DNA from: Herminiimonas sp.
Lineage (GTDB): Bacteria; Pseudomonadota; Gammaproteobacteria; Burkholderiales; Burkholderiaceae
NCBI RefSeq assembly: GCF_030655415.1
Contig: NZ_JAURVN010000014.1
Coordinates: forward strand, 744,001-808,000
Reading direction: 5' to 3'
Length of the DNA stretch: 64,000 nt
The translations under genes and the position numbers were made by a program. Under the pieces are notes generated by a model, which had not been told where the DNA came from, made no database searches, and worked only from the letters and a program-made list of their open reading frames with translations. Numbering within the stretch: position 1 is the stretch's first letter; each line of letters begins with the position of its first letter. Shown here piece by piece: positions 33,801-35,125 of the stretch.

Positions 33801-35037
33801 GCAAAATGCCCCATACATCAACGCTGCCATCCAGATTGATACGGAATGTCAGGTCGCTTGTAACGAGAGAAAAATCCAGCGTGTCTTTGAAGAGCGCATC
33901 GGTCGCTTCAAAAACGGTGTCATGACCCCAGTTGTCCGAGAATTGATAAGTGTCATTACCTGTTTTCCCCGACATCAAATCATCGTTCAAGGTACCGACC
34001 AAGACGTCGTCGGTGAGCTCGGCACCACTCAACACATCCAGTGTGTAAGCGTAAGCATCGATCGTATAAGTCGTGGCTTCAATATGGCCCGTTGCATACT
34101 CCAGCGCCCAATTGCCACCAAGCTCCGTGTTACCTGTAGCGTCAGTTGAAGCAGCCACATCGGCGCCAGTCAAACGCGCCAGACTCTGCACAAAATTGAC
34201 GCCGTAATTGCCCTGCGCAACATCGCAACCGTACAACACGATATCGCCGCCGGCACGCAATGCATCGCCCCACGAACCTATGCTGGATTTGTATTGATCG
34301 AGGTTGCTGCTATCGAGTTCGGCATTGCCGAGATTCAGCGTGCCGCTGCTGCCGTGCGACAGAATTTGAACTGCGTCCAGATCCTTGTACGAATTGAGGA
34401 TGGAGCTGATTTGATCGACGCCGTTGAAACGTGAATCGAGCACGATGATATCCGTGTCACCACGATGAATGACTTGCAGTTGCGCACCCAACGACGGCGA
34501 ATCCGCAGACGGATTTTGGCTATCCGCATTCGGATTGGTCGTGTCGTTTTCGCCTGCAGGCATTGCGTTCAGCAAGCCATCCAGCAAATTGCCTACGTGC
34601 GGAATCGATGAATCAACAATCACAACCTGGCTCGCGGCAGGACGCGATTCCATGTACTTGGCAAAATCCGATAACGCGATTTGCGTACCCGGCAGCGCGT
34701 TTGCAACATCGGCATTTGCAAGTGCGGCGGTGGTATCGGCAGGATTCGAAGATGGCGTCGCGCTACCAAGAACCGGATTGGTAAGCGAGGCATCAGCGGG
34801 AGGAGCATCAGCCGGCAAAGTCAGCTTGATTTGACCGGGCTCATTGATCAGCAATGGCGCTTCAAGGACAGCTTGCTGCACTGGCGGCGGTGGCACAACC
34901 AATTCCGCAGAAAGCAAAAAACGCTGTTCGAGTGCTTCGAACAGCGTTTTGCGACGTGCGCTAGGTCTTGGTGCTCCTGAGCGACGTATTGATTTTGCGA
35001 TACGTCCGCCTAGTGAAGCCAGTTTTTTCGAAGCCAT
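3874..35037 (-). CDS. Giant LEPR-XLL/DUF4347/RTX repeat surface protein (10,387 aa)
   Basis: This is one open frame of 31.2 kb with no internal stop. The ATG at 35037 has a GGAAC site about seven bases upstream. Order by residue: a basic N-terminus without hydrophobic signal (1-30); an LEPR-XLL-like motif, FEALEQRFLLSAE (33-45); DUF4347 (about 137-316); RTX block 1 (about 340-1215); a long Gly/Ala/Asn-rich repeat zone (about 1350-5100) interrupted by three YYVI modules; beta-solenoid-like sequence (about 5100-8300); Calx-beta-like modules (about 8300-8640); RTX block 2 (about 8800-10080); and a Ser-rich then Pro/Ala-rich tail with two nearby cysteines. Known: RTX motifs fold on binding calcium outside the cell. 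Inference: an exported adhesin or surface-layer-like fibre. The C-terminus lacks the usual repeats-plus-hydrophobic type I tail. It lies between tolC-like and adaptor genes on the same strand. Exact function is unknown. Confidence 0.93.
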   Translation of the reverse strand: MASKKLASLGGRIAKSIRRSGAPRPSARRKTLFEALEQRFLLSAELVVPPPPVQQAVLEAPLLINEPGQIKLTLPADAPPADASLTNPVLGSATPSSNPADTTAALANADVANALPGTQIALSDFAKYMESRPAASQVVIVDSSIPHVGNLLDGLLNAMPAGENDTTNPNADSQNPSADSPSLGAQLQVIHRGDTDIIVLDSRFNGVDQISSILNSYKDLDAVQILSHGSSGTLNLGNAELDSSNLDQYKSSIGSWGDALRAGGDIVLYGCDVAQGNYGVNFVQSLARLTGADVAASTDATGNTELGGNWALEYATGHIEATTYTIDAYAYTLDVLSGAELTDDVLVGTLNDDLMSGKTGNDTYQFSDNWGHDTVFEATDALFKDTLDFSLVTSDLTFRINLDGSVDVWGILLPTNTSASAFAALPTTVSTLHAEGIENILGGLGKNNFIFIGALTGTVTGTLDGTTTLDFSLVPLDINVNMQTLKVNNLMSFASIDRIVGSATGSNTMVGANKVNTWAITGVAAGSVNGTAFEKFQTLTGGTAADTINYSAYTAGVTVDLSTGTATGFTAISNFNNIVGSAYADTLTGDTLDNLLTGGAGADTIVGGGGVDTLVEASDANFVVTAATLHTGTLETTVGGTTTTDDFSGISKISITGGDSANIMSALAVSAASQITVTLDGGFGNDTITGGQYANFLIGGFGNDTITGGAGDDTVTGGGGVDVIDGGVGGINTLVEAADVRFVLTDTALDMSQGSSSVQTITRTGTITGGTFTLTFDGQTTKNIAWNATAEEVRGALISLGNIGDSDVEVSATATGWTVSFTNNLAGMNVAALLVSPAMVGSGAIVVTQTTLGEVKRSSLTNIARAKLSGGISNNLMDASAFTGDVEIYGGYGDDVLIGGAGNDTLDGGIGDDTLTGNAGLNHYIGGKGIDTIVEIRDANMTLTNTSLTVGGVVSTVSGIERATLTGGIGANIINATAFTGISLDTPLSFLNNGAGVSATDNTLAISIRNRLGTWVTIDLKAAETVQDLFDAIHAADATLTATLNATGDKIIITSSSATGGLVDVQNSGASTAATNLGLLGGTQAGATYTTALIAAGYVTLDGGTGDDVLTGTSGNDFLTGGAGADKINGGLGVNTLIEERASGATGNTMTLTTNSFKVVGEGDDTLTDIQKAVLKGGTKVDTINAAGFSGGVTFYSNGGKDILTGGTGNDVFYIDVAGLTGTDKVSVNTTAGADKVYMLGAGDIDSADLNWLQLTGATTAEVVFKGGAGNLTENIVSGGANLSFEYDTFNLNGKTINTNSTTNAGSISITAAHINLNGILTAISSGTGTNGAITITAQDTLRDFTGQGFANIDFNEATVTVVGANITGGNVTITATAAAQRYDISYGDSGIGGKLTSAAQGALAGMESLALIAGVAISTSRATISIDGTSVITAKGNFVALATAKAISAPNPKGFGLGVAVGIVNTTATVTVDGTINATGSITLQSNADNTINVVSRPSSIAAASIAIAISIVNSESTAHATSTSSLTSGGSIYINAETIDRTRTLGEGNSPKDGKLAMAFVVGVENGKTHAYLDGKADAGLNITVSASTKQADVSQAQLFRQIPGSVSGVRASANVGIDSTGSLLDDAEKSLYSKAGNLGTSAAEKMGLQKGALESAKTKAKAKATGIPLIGGLFKETPSTNKWDVGAAVAVAIDTNEAIARIGDGVTVNASDVEANGTISVLAKVESRPDITSSSSVENEATKDETKGSVAQNGVAIAISVGVYNNIAHADINGNAKVDAMGTLTVDAKTLNQIDPDTAWGKNLEQPFATGAMTPDYKSTDGPTEVANGDTVEVATGHAAGGDVGSWYKYRGVLVPGLPVDLSKTDFTDNALWEDVGSPAKSVATNFVTNLTGYLNDNLGLDDNLVDSWSNSTAEGQVATKAGSFTAMVLNHDASASIKSGAQINQDANGITNLDNFRGGLQDVKVNAQSVQHLINLVGNLKTPGINGSTEKEWSLKNSISKPGGGLSPASGGSGVGAAFGVYVFDNAVKAVVEDGVRLYGDSLAVTAQNDVVTAVLGGSGSKGGASGANGVGIANAVLNDTLAQVGNDAFITLGNHKLGMAASPDAVAYVSALDRSYVFAVAGAVASGESSGTGVSFSVNVLQRNTQAVIGSLLGDNVAGTGSFVANGDVSVNAKNTGVVASMAIAGAKASSNPTNPPAATPPASNPGTGGTQGADGSAQSQADLTSWQDKMKAVLAEMNKAPAEVKEATKEPAESKGSSADSGAVTVNIVYDNTRAYVHRLGILTVDDLKIDSLDNTIVASLAGAASVAKPSTPGKDAKAMAGAFGFNFFGGYNEAFLDYVTTLTADTVSIEAARTGWIVAMAAGVGGASGSGGKAIAGSVGVNVTDNKTNSKFGHVGGSVLGLTSVDAHDDNNIISVAGAAAFGGKGGYGVSLGVNVLTNDISSTVDHANLTKSGGYRVTADSDAMIVTVSASLGIATGGGGATGTAVAGTVSANIIDNSVSAKILNSESASGSSGEITVSAADASAIYAFSGGFALGRSKAFGVAAGVNIIGNDVTAAIEDSILYATTDAKVTASEEATIMSFAIGGAGSEKTAVAGSIGINTIVDGIDAHIKNSEIYTAGTVAVSAQDKSTLVSLAGAVGISTTEKGVGVAIGWNRVSNGITAYINSSTVDSSAGSVSVTAKSNALLVGIGAAGGGGQGTSGAGALMINSIANQIDAHINNGSTIIADGDVTVVASESASLYSASLAIGVSTNGSAIGAVLSYNFVGSANSIADPNLISIADAPAGSDANGSKSVTVAGSDTATAAGVTAYIDSSAVAADGSVTILAGFDDPSKTLESSPLLAGIKNINPSTVVTTTDGTISLTAPHGYQTGDIVVYSHGTGTDVTGLVGGTKYYVIVVDANTVKLATSQENALDNKAIALTAAGTGTSHSLIKFVATAATPIVKTIDPTSAVNTSTDKITSTAHGFAAGDEVQYSHGTGSDIVGLVAGSNSYYVIVVDADTIKLATTKANAVAGVAVDLTGKGSGTAHVLTQVLATATPPVAKVFASSAIKVSTTFSDTVSFAAAHGLNTGDAFVYRKGVTANTAIGGLIDGETYYVIKVDATHVRLASSYADATATDAKAITLTSKGSGTDHSFVVKKSQVNAAGIAIALPSTIGAQLTSVTVAGAGGQNTAGAGAVSLNFVRMNVSAYISNTGSVAGVEREVKAGSGDITVMARDISQVNTGTGSLGIALGKSSAVNASVGVNDIKNHVTAQIAGAKVTATAGDVVVSAEESARIINVVIGGAAATGGGNAIGGSFAINLINNTVGASIQGGTAAVASTVYASNNISVTAKDTASIATLAGNISAAIGGKFGVGFAFAVNSIQDSVTAVIDNASVEAHTGNILVEATFAKPSSLPVGLDVQIAAMAVSGGGSDTIAGAGSVALNWVRNSVIAKISNIGASQTIKAGNKLSVLASDNSTISSLAGAIAISGIGASGASGAIGASIAYNYLGGDPNHPTTTNNNVVRASIEDILGSISAGSLEIGSSYSGVINNITIAGAAAGTFALGGAVSINRIRNTSEAYILNAASITTTGTAADSVSIHAADTSTIRVLAGGVGIAIAKEGGAGIAAGVSVASNVIENTVSGYVENGKINAGGGIALSAKEQATVEALTIGVAVAASTGGGGFAGSGAGAGSGNKVKNTISSFIKNSLTANGKGITAAGSLTITAIDEADIKAGAGALAFAGSFGGGGAGGSVGISMATNDIADTTEAYIHSADVTVTGNDIVLTATENATIRALTIGGAVGVSGGGGGGAGVGAAGAGSGNKIKNNALVSITNGSTVTTSTSGAIKLLASDTSHITANAGGLGIGISAGGGGGAGVSLGVAAADNNIENNVKAYVDNSLVTAAGAVLLSASQTSVIESLSIGGAVAVSAGGGGGAAVAAAGAGSNNTIKNTVAAYVSNSLTTTGANGVEKGLRATGGITLTASDDSSITADAGGVGVAIQGGVGGGAGVAIGISAATNKITNTVDAYIDGSTVTASSSGILLTATETASIAALTIGGAIAGSGGGGGGVGVGLAGAGSGNTVSNKARARIQNGSDVKTVTSGAIELTASDFSEILANAGGVGIAIAGGGGGGVGVSMGVAAANNKIGNEITAMIDSSSVTSAGALTLSATSTSTIKALSIGGAVAAGGGGGGGVGVAGAGAGSDNDIDSTISATISASNGTKSVTSQGAMSLTASDTSHIVANGGGVAIALTGGGGAGVGVAVGVSAATNAINNTIQSYIDNSVVTVTTDDLTLSATASATIEALSIGGSLGVGGGGGAGVGASAAGAGSGNTIGNVVTAAIRNSAVVSTVTSGKIALSAKDESIITANAGGLGIAVGGGGGAGVGVSLGVAVADNKIGNTITAAIDNAKVSSAGALDLTALSNATINAISIGGSVAVGAGGGAGVGVAAAGAGSDNDIDNTISAYIKDSNDSDTDINKKKTVSAKGAMTLSASDTSKVTANGGGIGIAVGAGGGAGVGVAVGISAATNEINNTIQAYIDNSVVNVTGNDLSLSAISNSTIKAMSIGGATAVGGGGGAGVGVGAAGAGSGNTIGNTVTASIQNGAKVTTTTGTGALGAISLKASDTSGITADAGGLSLAVGGGTVGVGAALGVAFSENKITNTVKAYIDSAKVTAARALSLSANESATIKSYAVGGAVAVGGGAVGVGVAGAGADSSNTITNTVQAYINDTTTAASKGVTAGGKISLTATDVASVIANAGGMAGAVGGGAVGAAGAIGAATAKNKITNTVQAYIKSSNVTATGGDIALSASESSTIDATSLGGAVALSGGAAAASAAGAGGSSINTITNTVESYFEAANVTTASSGNISLSAEDTANISADTIAASVAIAGGVGAGTVAVGTALAKNTVTNTVRAYSKETTVTSAGTLSLTASSTPTISAKSIAASVAVSAAPIGWAFSGAGADSQNTINNTISAFITGTSATVKSTTTAANGIALSAFETARLTAHVGSASIAAGVVGGSVGTSLSSNTVTSGISAFIDNATVTSTNDGISITTNSDDAISTLAYATAIAGAIGGAGAGASATSVVNPNLSSYAGSGATLSAKEKINVNATSLNASNTKTIGAAGGMSAIGTSIASATANGSVRAYVNGGVTTAKELNINAYATDSAKAESYAVAGGIVAGSGTVATALVSPIVEAYIGASSSTEITTTQLISVSATVKPRAEAYAFGVAAGGFAVGVSQATATTTPTVNAYVAGKITTGTLSVNAAQVLPSQGDSAYAKATGSAGALIGVASTSATAINGKTGSLSAVNAYVADNATLTIRGATSVVANAKSQQTADASSYAIGLVSAGVAQSNAKSNTQTSAYLGTGVKVDGASLTITAVGYDNNVALTIAGSGGVLAGAGATADTSNISNTSALIKDGVATRNITLGADNVLPILLISSVPNYSTDNGVRTVSNGQTVDVGAAHIGNGDVGTRYQYLGSTASINLATANFADTSKWKAIGIMDGTGKLSMSAEHTAAFNSTTATVAGGALAGSGATSNHTVDAKVTSGLNNDVKVYAKDVSILATSHVLKAEQSAANIAGVTGGIASAAGATSETGIKLDTTVKVGDRSLLQVRGYAITAGDMRLAALNDIVAYDKITLKTGGAISGAGAFSTIRTDGVFSRVLIGNAATVKTVGAIDITARGQGTISTIVDAETYGAATVAVAKSVTDIRPVNEVVISADALLQADANVNVSSGTSITFNRDQYKLIARTDTFAGSAIPIDDVDSTAILYQTNTITVAAGANLRSARDINLNAERLGYADMTSRAKAVNWASAIADAINGSESFSGSLDSNADGIVTINGTLTTGIARTQTLTLNWDPTSTANPATAVDYGIVGVVTGDGITYRVVTEPLLTGLAKELQNAQSQLAAYQFSGNTTLITFYTNEITRIKADLAAEGLLGDRGQLVDKSVTTVYVDPIWAQAGIIDIRADVVKGTGKFDAPGDASVVIVNNTPAFIKLMGITIPESNGGLFINGVQASSNTEITALNTAVTGVSTTATFNAITQTATANPPLISVTNKFNPATYTPAPGRVNFASPDITVLGAITNLGGNLSLVIEGGSGDIQISAQVRAKNMAIVTGGNVYIDGVTAYSVGGEALAAWKTVTDTIMSGTDGVAGDATSAAALAAIAAAKAAGPASGVVIGYKDGAPVYSTVSMPGVNLYADRIHITAQYLNVNGVIQSGKDNYTLTITNATRTEIQAISSNATGRVLLKTASNGDFNVFWNTADKRIEIDELRVSGGYIELDAHITNTGTGEIKLLGGYADVSIDNQTTYDLVIKRIDTSERGTGKLLIVDRSKLVNSVANSFTVTLYEKSGDKVTVTVDRGIAGQAPVSTVVDNISTYDVQDGQRYGWAIAQEAAERKSATYGQSSWLGIDAFAKDPTTITWESTEPLGAPKLIGGAAYYYNDSDTTYTSDNGTDFDYLYNRVETGTKTYQTNQHTTSTWYGKETQWTTFVQENKFTDIHTFSIKADHDIKINFIGDSSSDVTVKSGGSILLAGAISNESGTTTLIAGNRIDHLVDSAYIGGQIINLTAANGIGTNSVSGSTTLINGLNTDLSATPTYDFTTSSGATSVSNGTQIKLSTTYNGGGVAGKVYKYIGSSTSLNLGAQNYSDTSKWQLTTSSSASYVAENSAKIVVGQKVLIGAGYTAGGEVGQVYKYIGDAAKIDLATTNYADTSKWAKVESLPALNVTAGGKVLINEVVGDLAVGAIRAGAGQSVTLTAQGSILAAKNTDGRVGVKTQAGGSVTLNALNGSIGSAAQALTLYSGSTAVDTIIALAAQNIYLTEGDFAAGGTSGLDHMRIELIESRSSNGTIVLTVKDGSLIDGNKSQEVDERAREELLGGVWKDLNLTEGTGALQKVSDTILAYKNAKEQDYRTYWKYREQQANPAVYDASFQVHLTAEQSAYYTSVLGYSTAQITTLENKLTSEYAELHARYGSVGNTYNAAYSFDITSGDGLAEVNQLKSTIKVWTEAELLNTMSAGLLKAAANTQVNIEAPNIIGKNVTINASNNVGSNDTSLTITLPTNGSQLVLTPEQKLAFAAADRIDVTYLAGNPIVNTTVNFHDNGTSNDTITRTGSSWTSSGLAAGMHIQISGATGNATDKGESYQIKSITDVTVNGVLTSTITLTSGATLVNETGKVITMTPIALNPTRSDVVSAAINFALTAGVPTITRTDGGDWLADGFAAGELFQVSGNTKNSTGSTVYYTIASVTESTITLVAGTTLVAETGVEAVFTPKVTNPAALRPALTAIVIERRDDVNVDATGRVKVTAGNEVYLGSGQLQQAMNIDQVVSTNNKDIRIKSKFGVVNDAVVAGSANVIGNDLIVEAGQGAIGSISKALLTNLTGTLTARSFNSLYITEISGNMLLEGVQSTTGTVHLEATSGSILDGLNSDTAKIAGNRIELVASGAIGASGNMLETDLTATGTLLATAGGDIFMWETLGDLNLDVIRSTGGDVTLGASGSILDVGIVADVDASRPGIDIFARSISLTAQNGSIGRSGNDIDIDTNSGNLAGTSGTLTTVSMQDTFIIEVLGNLFINEIGIGVNAVGNTAYTAFIASAGSIFNGRSDNGSNITSGRTKLFATDDIGTSSKHLTTKVGTLQGNATLGSTYISNTGAMTLATLDGANSAAITSGGTVVITTASPMTVSQNVDAGGGITLIALDKSGGTTDSVVIKAGKTIESTTSFVHIKAGDDVTVEAGASVIAKTELTIEGDYQGDKDGNAAPAGQANIDVGGSTITINGTLKAGTHIDFLGEVETDTIIVSGTASITAPIVNFSGAKGNDKIDLYGIINATTINVHGDDGDDTINVWGTIKATQFNLYGDAGNDNIALNPDSVTAGFNATYNLILQANTNIEGGAGEDTMSVSHLLTMTTSHNGVRDQISINGQGGTDQYIINVKGNSDYIVNINDSGAPADGADQLTINGTNTEDTFLVRKNFVASMDALPAVAGDQVHYTNLVERINYNESINGRLLINGLDGDDSFYVDDNSTITTLDGGDGSDYFQFGQMFGSVRDTTHVALGDEIETVQTTLGYLSRGISFATTAFGGDGDDRFTVYSNKAPLKLFGEAGNDEFVVRAFLLTGTGLSVADTQLNGGSGDDHIEYNINAPVSIDGGTGVDTIVVVGTEASDNFVITDKGVQGAGLNIDFTGVEKLEIDGMEGDDHFFVLSTAAGMVTTIIGGLGNDTIDIGGDVTQKIVSKDVEGTNGFINHAVSSTDPAYNGIYAEGIKLNVATGAVGAVGIKQQAAGDLTVVENGALGTDTTYYNIAMNVAPPTYANAAPIYLTVSGTQSNSKDTAAGGKSIEVSLDGINFSQSLVLTFDPSAVAGSVNDWLRDQKIYVRATGDLAAEGERVAMISHSILSADPAFNHLLVANVQVRVIDNDQAGVIVTETSGSTQVLEGDTTGDTYSISLTKSPAANEIVTVHLGFDMTQLAIASAVNDAALQARIDTINGTITFDSSNWNTPFVVQVTGVENSIPENTAGVVVKHSVTSISTNGGAREFINVDTQDLTVDVRDNDIGGVLVIQSEGSTLVSDTSDESYTIQLTKQPTAPVTIKLLSDGKTLLTSYDADPRFSMIDGVPSVTFTAANWDQAFKVKVAVNPNAPQVVGTQPVQTYPLQQHVVAQVKGPLFIEGSAIEGRDRSLKVAVMLPSETDTALPIVNLEAQESTNTDTLNIFNDGSVSNDTGTLGHITNTSGLSALFGNNATNTAAKLAEFANLQGLGMGAGVTLNFGTTQVPEWRTFDSGITYHGIEIVDVMLGKGDDTFTVAHTTAGAVTVIQGGGGSDKLYVTGGGGAAAPLVLFGDASQDGKSYNSTVLDITGHGFAFSNFGDDLIDARGAGGGVTIYGGQGNDTIFGSDFDDQIAGGSGDDTINGMRGNDHIYGDAGFNIDLSKRFSVAGDMLTVVNAGSAGDYMATRDNLAVGNDTINGNEGNDIIIGDHGTITQIAGTKRLLSNGNVTEIATFNDMAGGADLITDRSGNNIVFGGIGGDTITVAGISNIVLGDNGKIVFTADASKLVSIETTDYDAFLGGNDTITAESGNSILFGGVGADIITTAIGDDTIFGDNGKIVYSATGIASLLRATDTKETSGGADIITTGSGKKFVFGGVGADQITLGLAALDNTNGIVIGDNGSIQLDATGAFALQAASEGYLAANGSLGGNDIIKTGDGNHVIIGGFGADQITTRNGDDTIFGDNGVITFNAQGKFETLVSTSDSATSGGDDTITSINGNKIVIGGTGVDIINVGVGDGIILGDSGAVTYDTAGTNVRRIESLAGDTSYGAGDTITAGNGKHFIIGGFGADTITSGTGSDYILGDNGNIVLNATGKVTSMTSNVDSNISGGADIIHAADGDKFVIAGVGADEVVIGTGTANGSSIVIGDNGRITFDTAGLLPQLVESLDYTTGLLGGNDTIRTGNGNNVIIIGGIGNDTITTATGSDYIIGDNGNIMLNAAGKVTSMTSNVDSNISGGADIIHAADGDKFIIAGVGADEIEVGTGTANGSSIIIGDNGRITFDAAGLLPQVIESLDFSTGLLGGDDKITTGNGNHFIIGGIGTDTIATRTGRDVIVGDNGVITLNAAGLVISVDGTVDTLATGGGNDTITAIDGNKIVIGGIGNDSITLGNMAIGSSIVLGDNGLVTFNAAGTILRQVKSTGYHEGFGGDDTIEAGNGNHFIIGGFGADKITTGNGTDYLFGDNGIIDLDTAGTVVSLDSSVDTKLSGGDDIIHSNDGNKFVIGGVGKDEIIVGAGNGIFLGDNGFIEFDAAGNLAQLIETTGYLTETVGYTTGLGDDDTIKTGSGNHFVMGGVGNDTVNTANGLDYIFGDNGRIVLNAAGITTSYESFFDTAVSGGDDVIVTLQGVKHVIGGYGNDRITMGDSNNIAFGDNGKVDFDNAGNVLTMVSTNPAVGGNDVIVSGNGRNVLVGGIGNDDLRAGNGGNVIFGDNGDVTRDASGNYIRIVTTNPTIGGNDMIVSGNGEDVLLGGNGADELFGNNGFNVIIGDSGLVEYTGGIVSLAQTIDLYNGGSDILHGGNDLSVIFGGFDSDLLYGNFNNDIMAGDYAAAYFVQRQAVSVVRFGSANNSPDLIANKQDNVFVPVSAGVSRANSSLQYGVTFANRMDALISSISATGGDSLSLLNLRARSSSSDSSTSSSSSRSNSPTQTAVNDISELGDLNALPATAAGIEGLTGQDAFEQQPVDCTIPNVDGSFPTVNCAAPAVPADAAPAVEAAPVPAPSSDASDVVPAIDNVDIAFAGLAGAHALKLGRSGKDAMQFDPRTGKWSKAEKSTRARTTFDRNTLLQQAEVVSSDVVVKTPVAARSWLDRITGVAEIVETHTEAAVNTGNASIDWNSKKEPETTP
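4800..8650 (-). repeat. C-terminal RTX block, about 18 GDNG-type units
   Basis: The block encodes a tandem unit of about 62 residues: a nonapeptide part (GGxGxDxIxxGxG), then a GDNG (rarely GDSG or GDHG) turn, a short strand ending in AG or TG, a variable Ser/Thr stretch, and GGxD. I count about eighteen GD[NSH]G turns. The Asp/Gly loops are typical calcium-binding RTX motifs. The GDNG turn and the long inter-loop strand are not the plain nonapeptide array. Confidence 0.85.
6360..6980 (-). repeat. Recent 381-base duplication inside RTX block 2
   Basis: The stretch starting at 6360 recurs at 6741, exactly 381 bases (127 codons) later, with few differences over more than 200 bases. Long identical runs include the segment around 6520-6550 and its copy around 6901-6931. 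The other units in the block are far more diverged, so this is the youngest visible copying event. Confidence 0.8.
9110..10140 (-). other. Calx-beta-like module region of the giant protein
   Basis: Two or three consecutive modules of about 110 residues each end in a V(I/R)DND-type strand followed by GV(I/L)V. Within them are the segments YSISLTKSP and YTIQLTKQP and a later ITFDSSNW/VTFTAANW strand. This matches the general look of Calx-beta or cadherin-like calcium-binding beta-sandwiches in large exported proteins. They lie just upstream of the second RTX block in the protein. Confidence 0.55.
13215..13750 (-). repeat. Two tandem ITRT...TLVAETG modules in the giant protein
   Basis: Two adjacent units of roughly 80-90 codons share the order TITRT, a Trp, GxAAG, a QVSG or QISG segment, a YxI strand, STITL, TLVxETG and a final TP. 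They differ from the surrounding solenoid-like sequence and look like an inserted beta-sandwich pair. No family name is claimed. Confidence 0.65.
14884..15215 (-). repeat. Paired YKYIG...DTSKW modules (further copies at 18542-18692 and 29397-29550)
   Basis: Each module is about 45-50 codons: a V-x-I/V strand, GG or NG, VG or AG, then YKYIG, a short loop, an L-NY or L-NF segment and DTSKW. Two copies lie side by side here, one at 18542-18692 (YQYLG, DTSKW) and a diverged one at 29397-29550 (YKYRG, ending in a Trp). The Tyr/Trp pattern would suit a small ligand-binding module such as a carbohydrate binder, but that is inference. Confidence 0.65.
20162..24170 (-). repeat. Core of the Gly/Ala/Asn-rich hierarchical repeat array
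   Basis: An AGAGS-N-type anchor recurs at 20162, 20528, 20909, 21290, 21692, 22067, 22448, 22823, 23225, 23600 and 23984. Spacings are 366-402 bases, every one a multiple of three. Each unit of about 128 codons holds two halves of about 64 codons, each with an NxIxN motif, an alternating hydrophobic strand, a LxA(S)D or LSA stretch and a glycine run. Units alternate between two types, giving a higher period of 756-777 bases. Less regular relatives extend on both sides, roughly from 19800 to 30950. Confidence 0.85.
25595..26450 (-). repeat. Three tandem YYVIxVDAxTVKLA modules
   Basis: Three consecutive units of about 90-100 codons interrupt the glycine-rich array. Each has HG(F/Y/L)xxGD, a Tyr-rich strand, a GL(V/I)xG turn, YYVI followed by VDA, a KLA or RLA strand, a short acidic/Ala helix, a LTxxG(T/S)GT stretch and a final H. 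They are more similar to each other than to anything else in the protein, and their fold looks like a small beta-rich domain. Function unknown. Confidence 0.75.
31390..34030 (-). repeat. N-terminal RTX block
   Basis: Repeated GGxGxD(T/V)(I/L)xGG motifs follow the DUF4347 domain, interspersed with NTLVEAxD-type strands that recur every 80-120 codons. The loops fit calcium-binding RTX repeats. Having RTX blocks near both ends, rather than only near the C-terminus, is uncommon for a classical RTX toxin or adhesin. Confidence 0.8.
31795..32093 (-). other. Flagellar hook-associated-like (IN-type) module in the giant protein
   Basis: A segment of about 100 residues runs TPLSFLNNGAGVSA, a strand pair around IRNRLGTWVTIDL, then TVQDLFDAIHAAD, ATLNATGDKIIIT and a final NLGLLGGT. 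This order is very like the repeated module of FliD/FlgK-type hook-associated proteins. It sits inside RTX block 1. Likely a structural module, not a flagellar gene. Confidence 0.6.
34090..34629 (-). other. DUF4347 domain with His228/Cys271
   Basis: Residues about 137-316 of the giant protein match DUF4347 as I know it: VVIVDSSIPH, then IIVLDS, an ILSHGSSG segment (His228, codon 34354-34356) and IVLYGCDVAQG (Cys271, codon 34225-34227). A histidine after a hydrophobic strand followed by a cysteine after the next parallel strand resembles the dyad of caspase-like peptidases. Catalysis is inferred, not shown. Confidence 0.75.
34903..34947 (-). other. LEPR-XLL-type N-terminal motif
   Basis: Residues 31-45 include FEALEQRFLLSAE, a variant (Gln for Pro) of the LEPR-XLL signature found at the start of many very large repeat proteins. 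It follows an Arg/Lys-rich stretch with no hydrophobic core, so it is not a Sec signal. A sorting or export role is plausible but unproven. Confidence 0.75.
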
Positions 35038-35125
35038 GGTAGTTCCAGTATGTTCTGTACTCTTTGCTGCATTGCAGGCCGTTAGTTACGTAGACGCCGA
35101 TCGTCTGCGCACGGCCCGAAACAAC

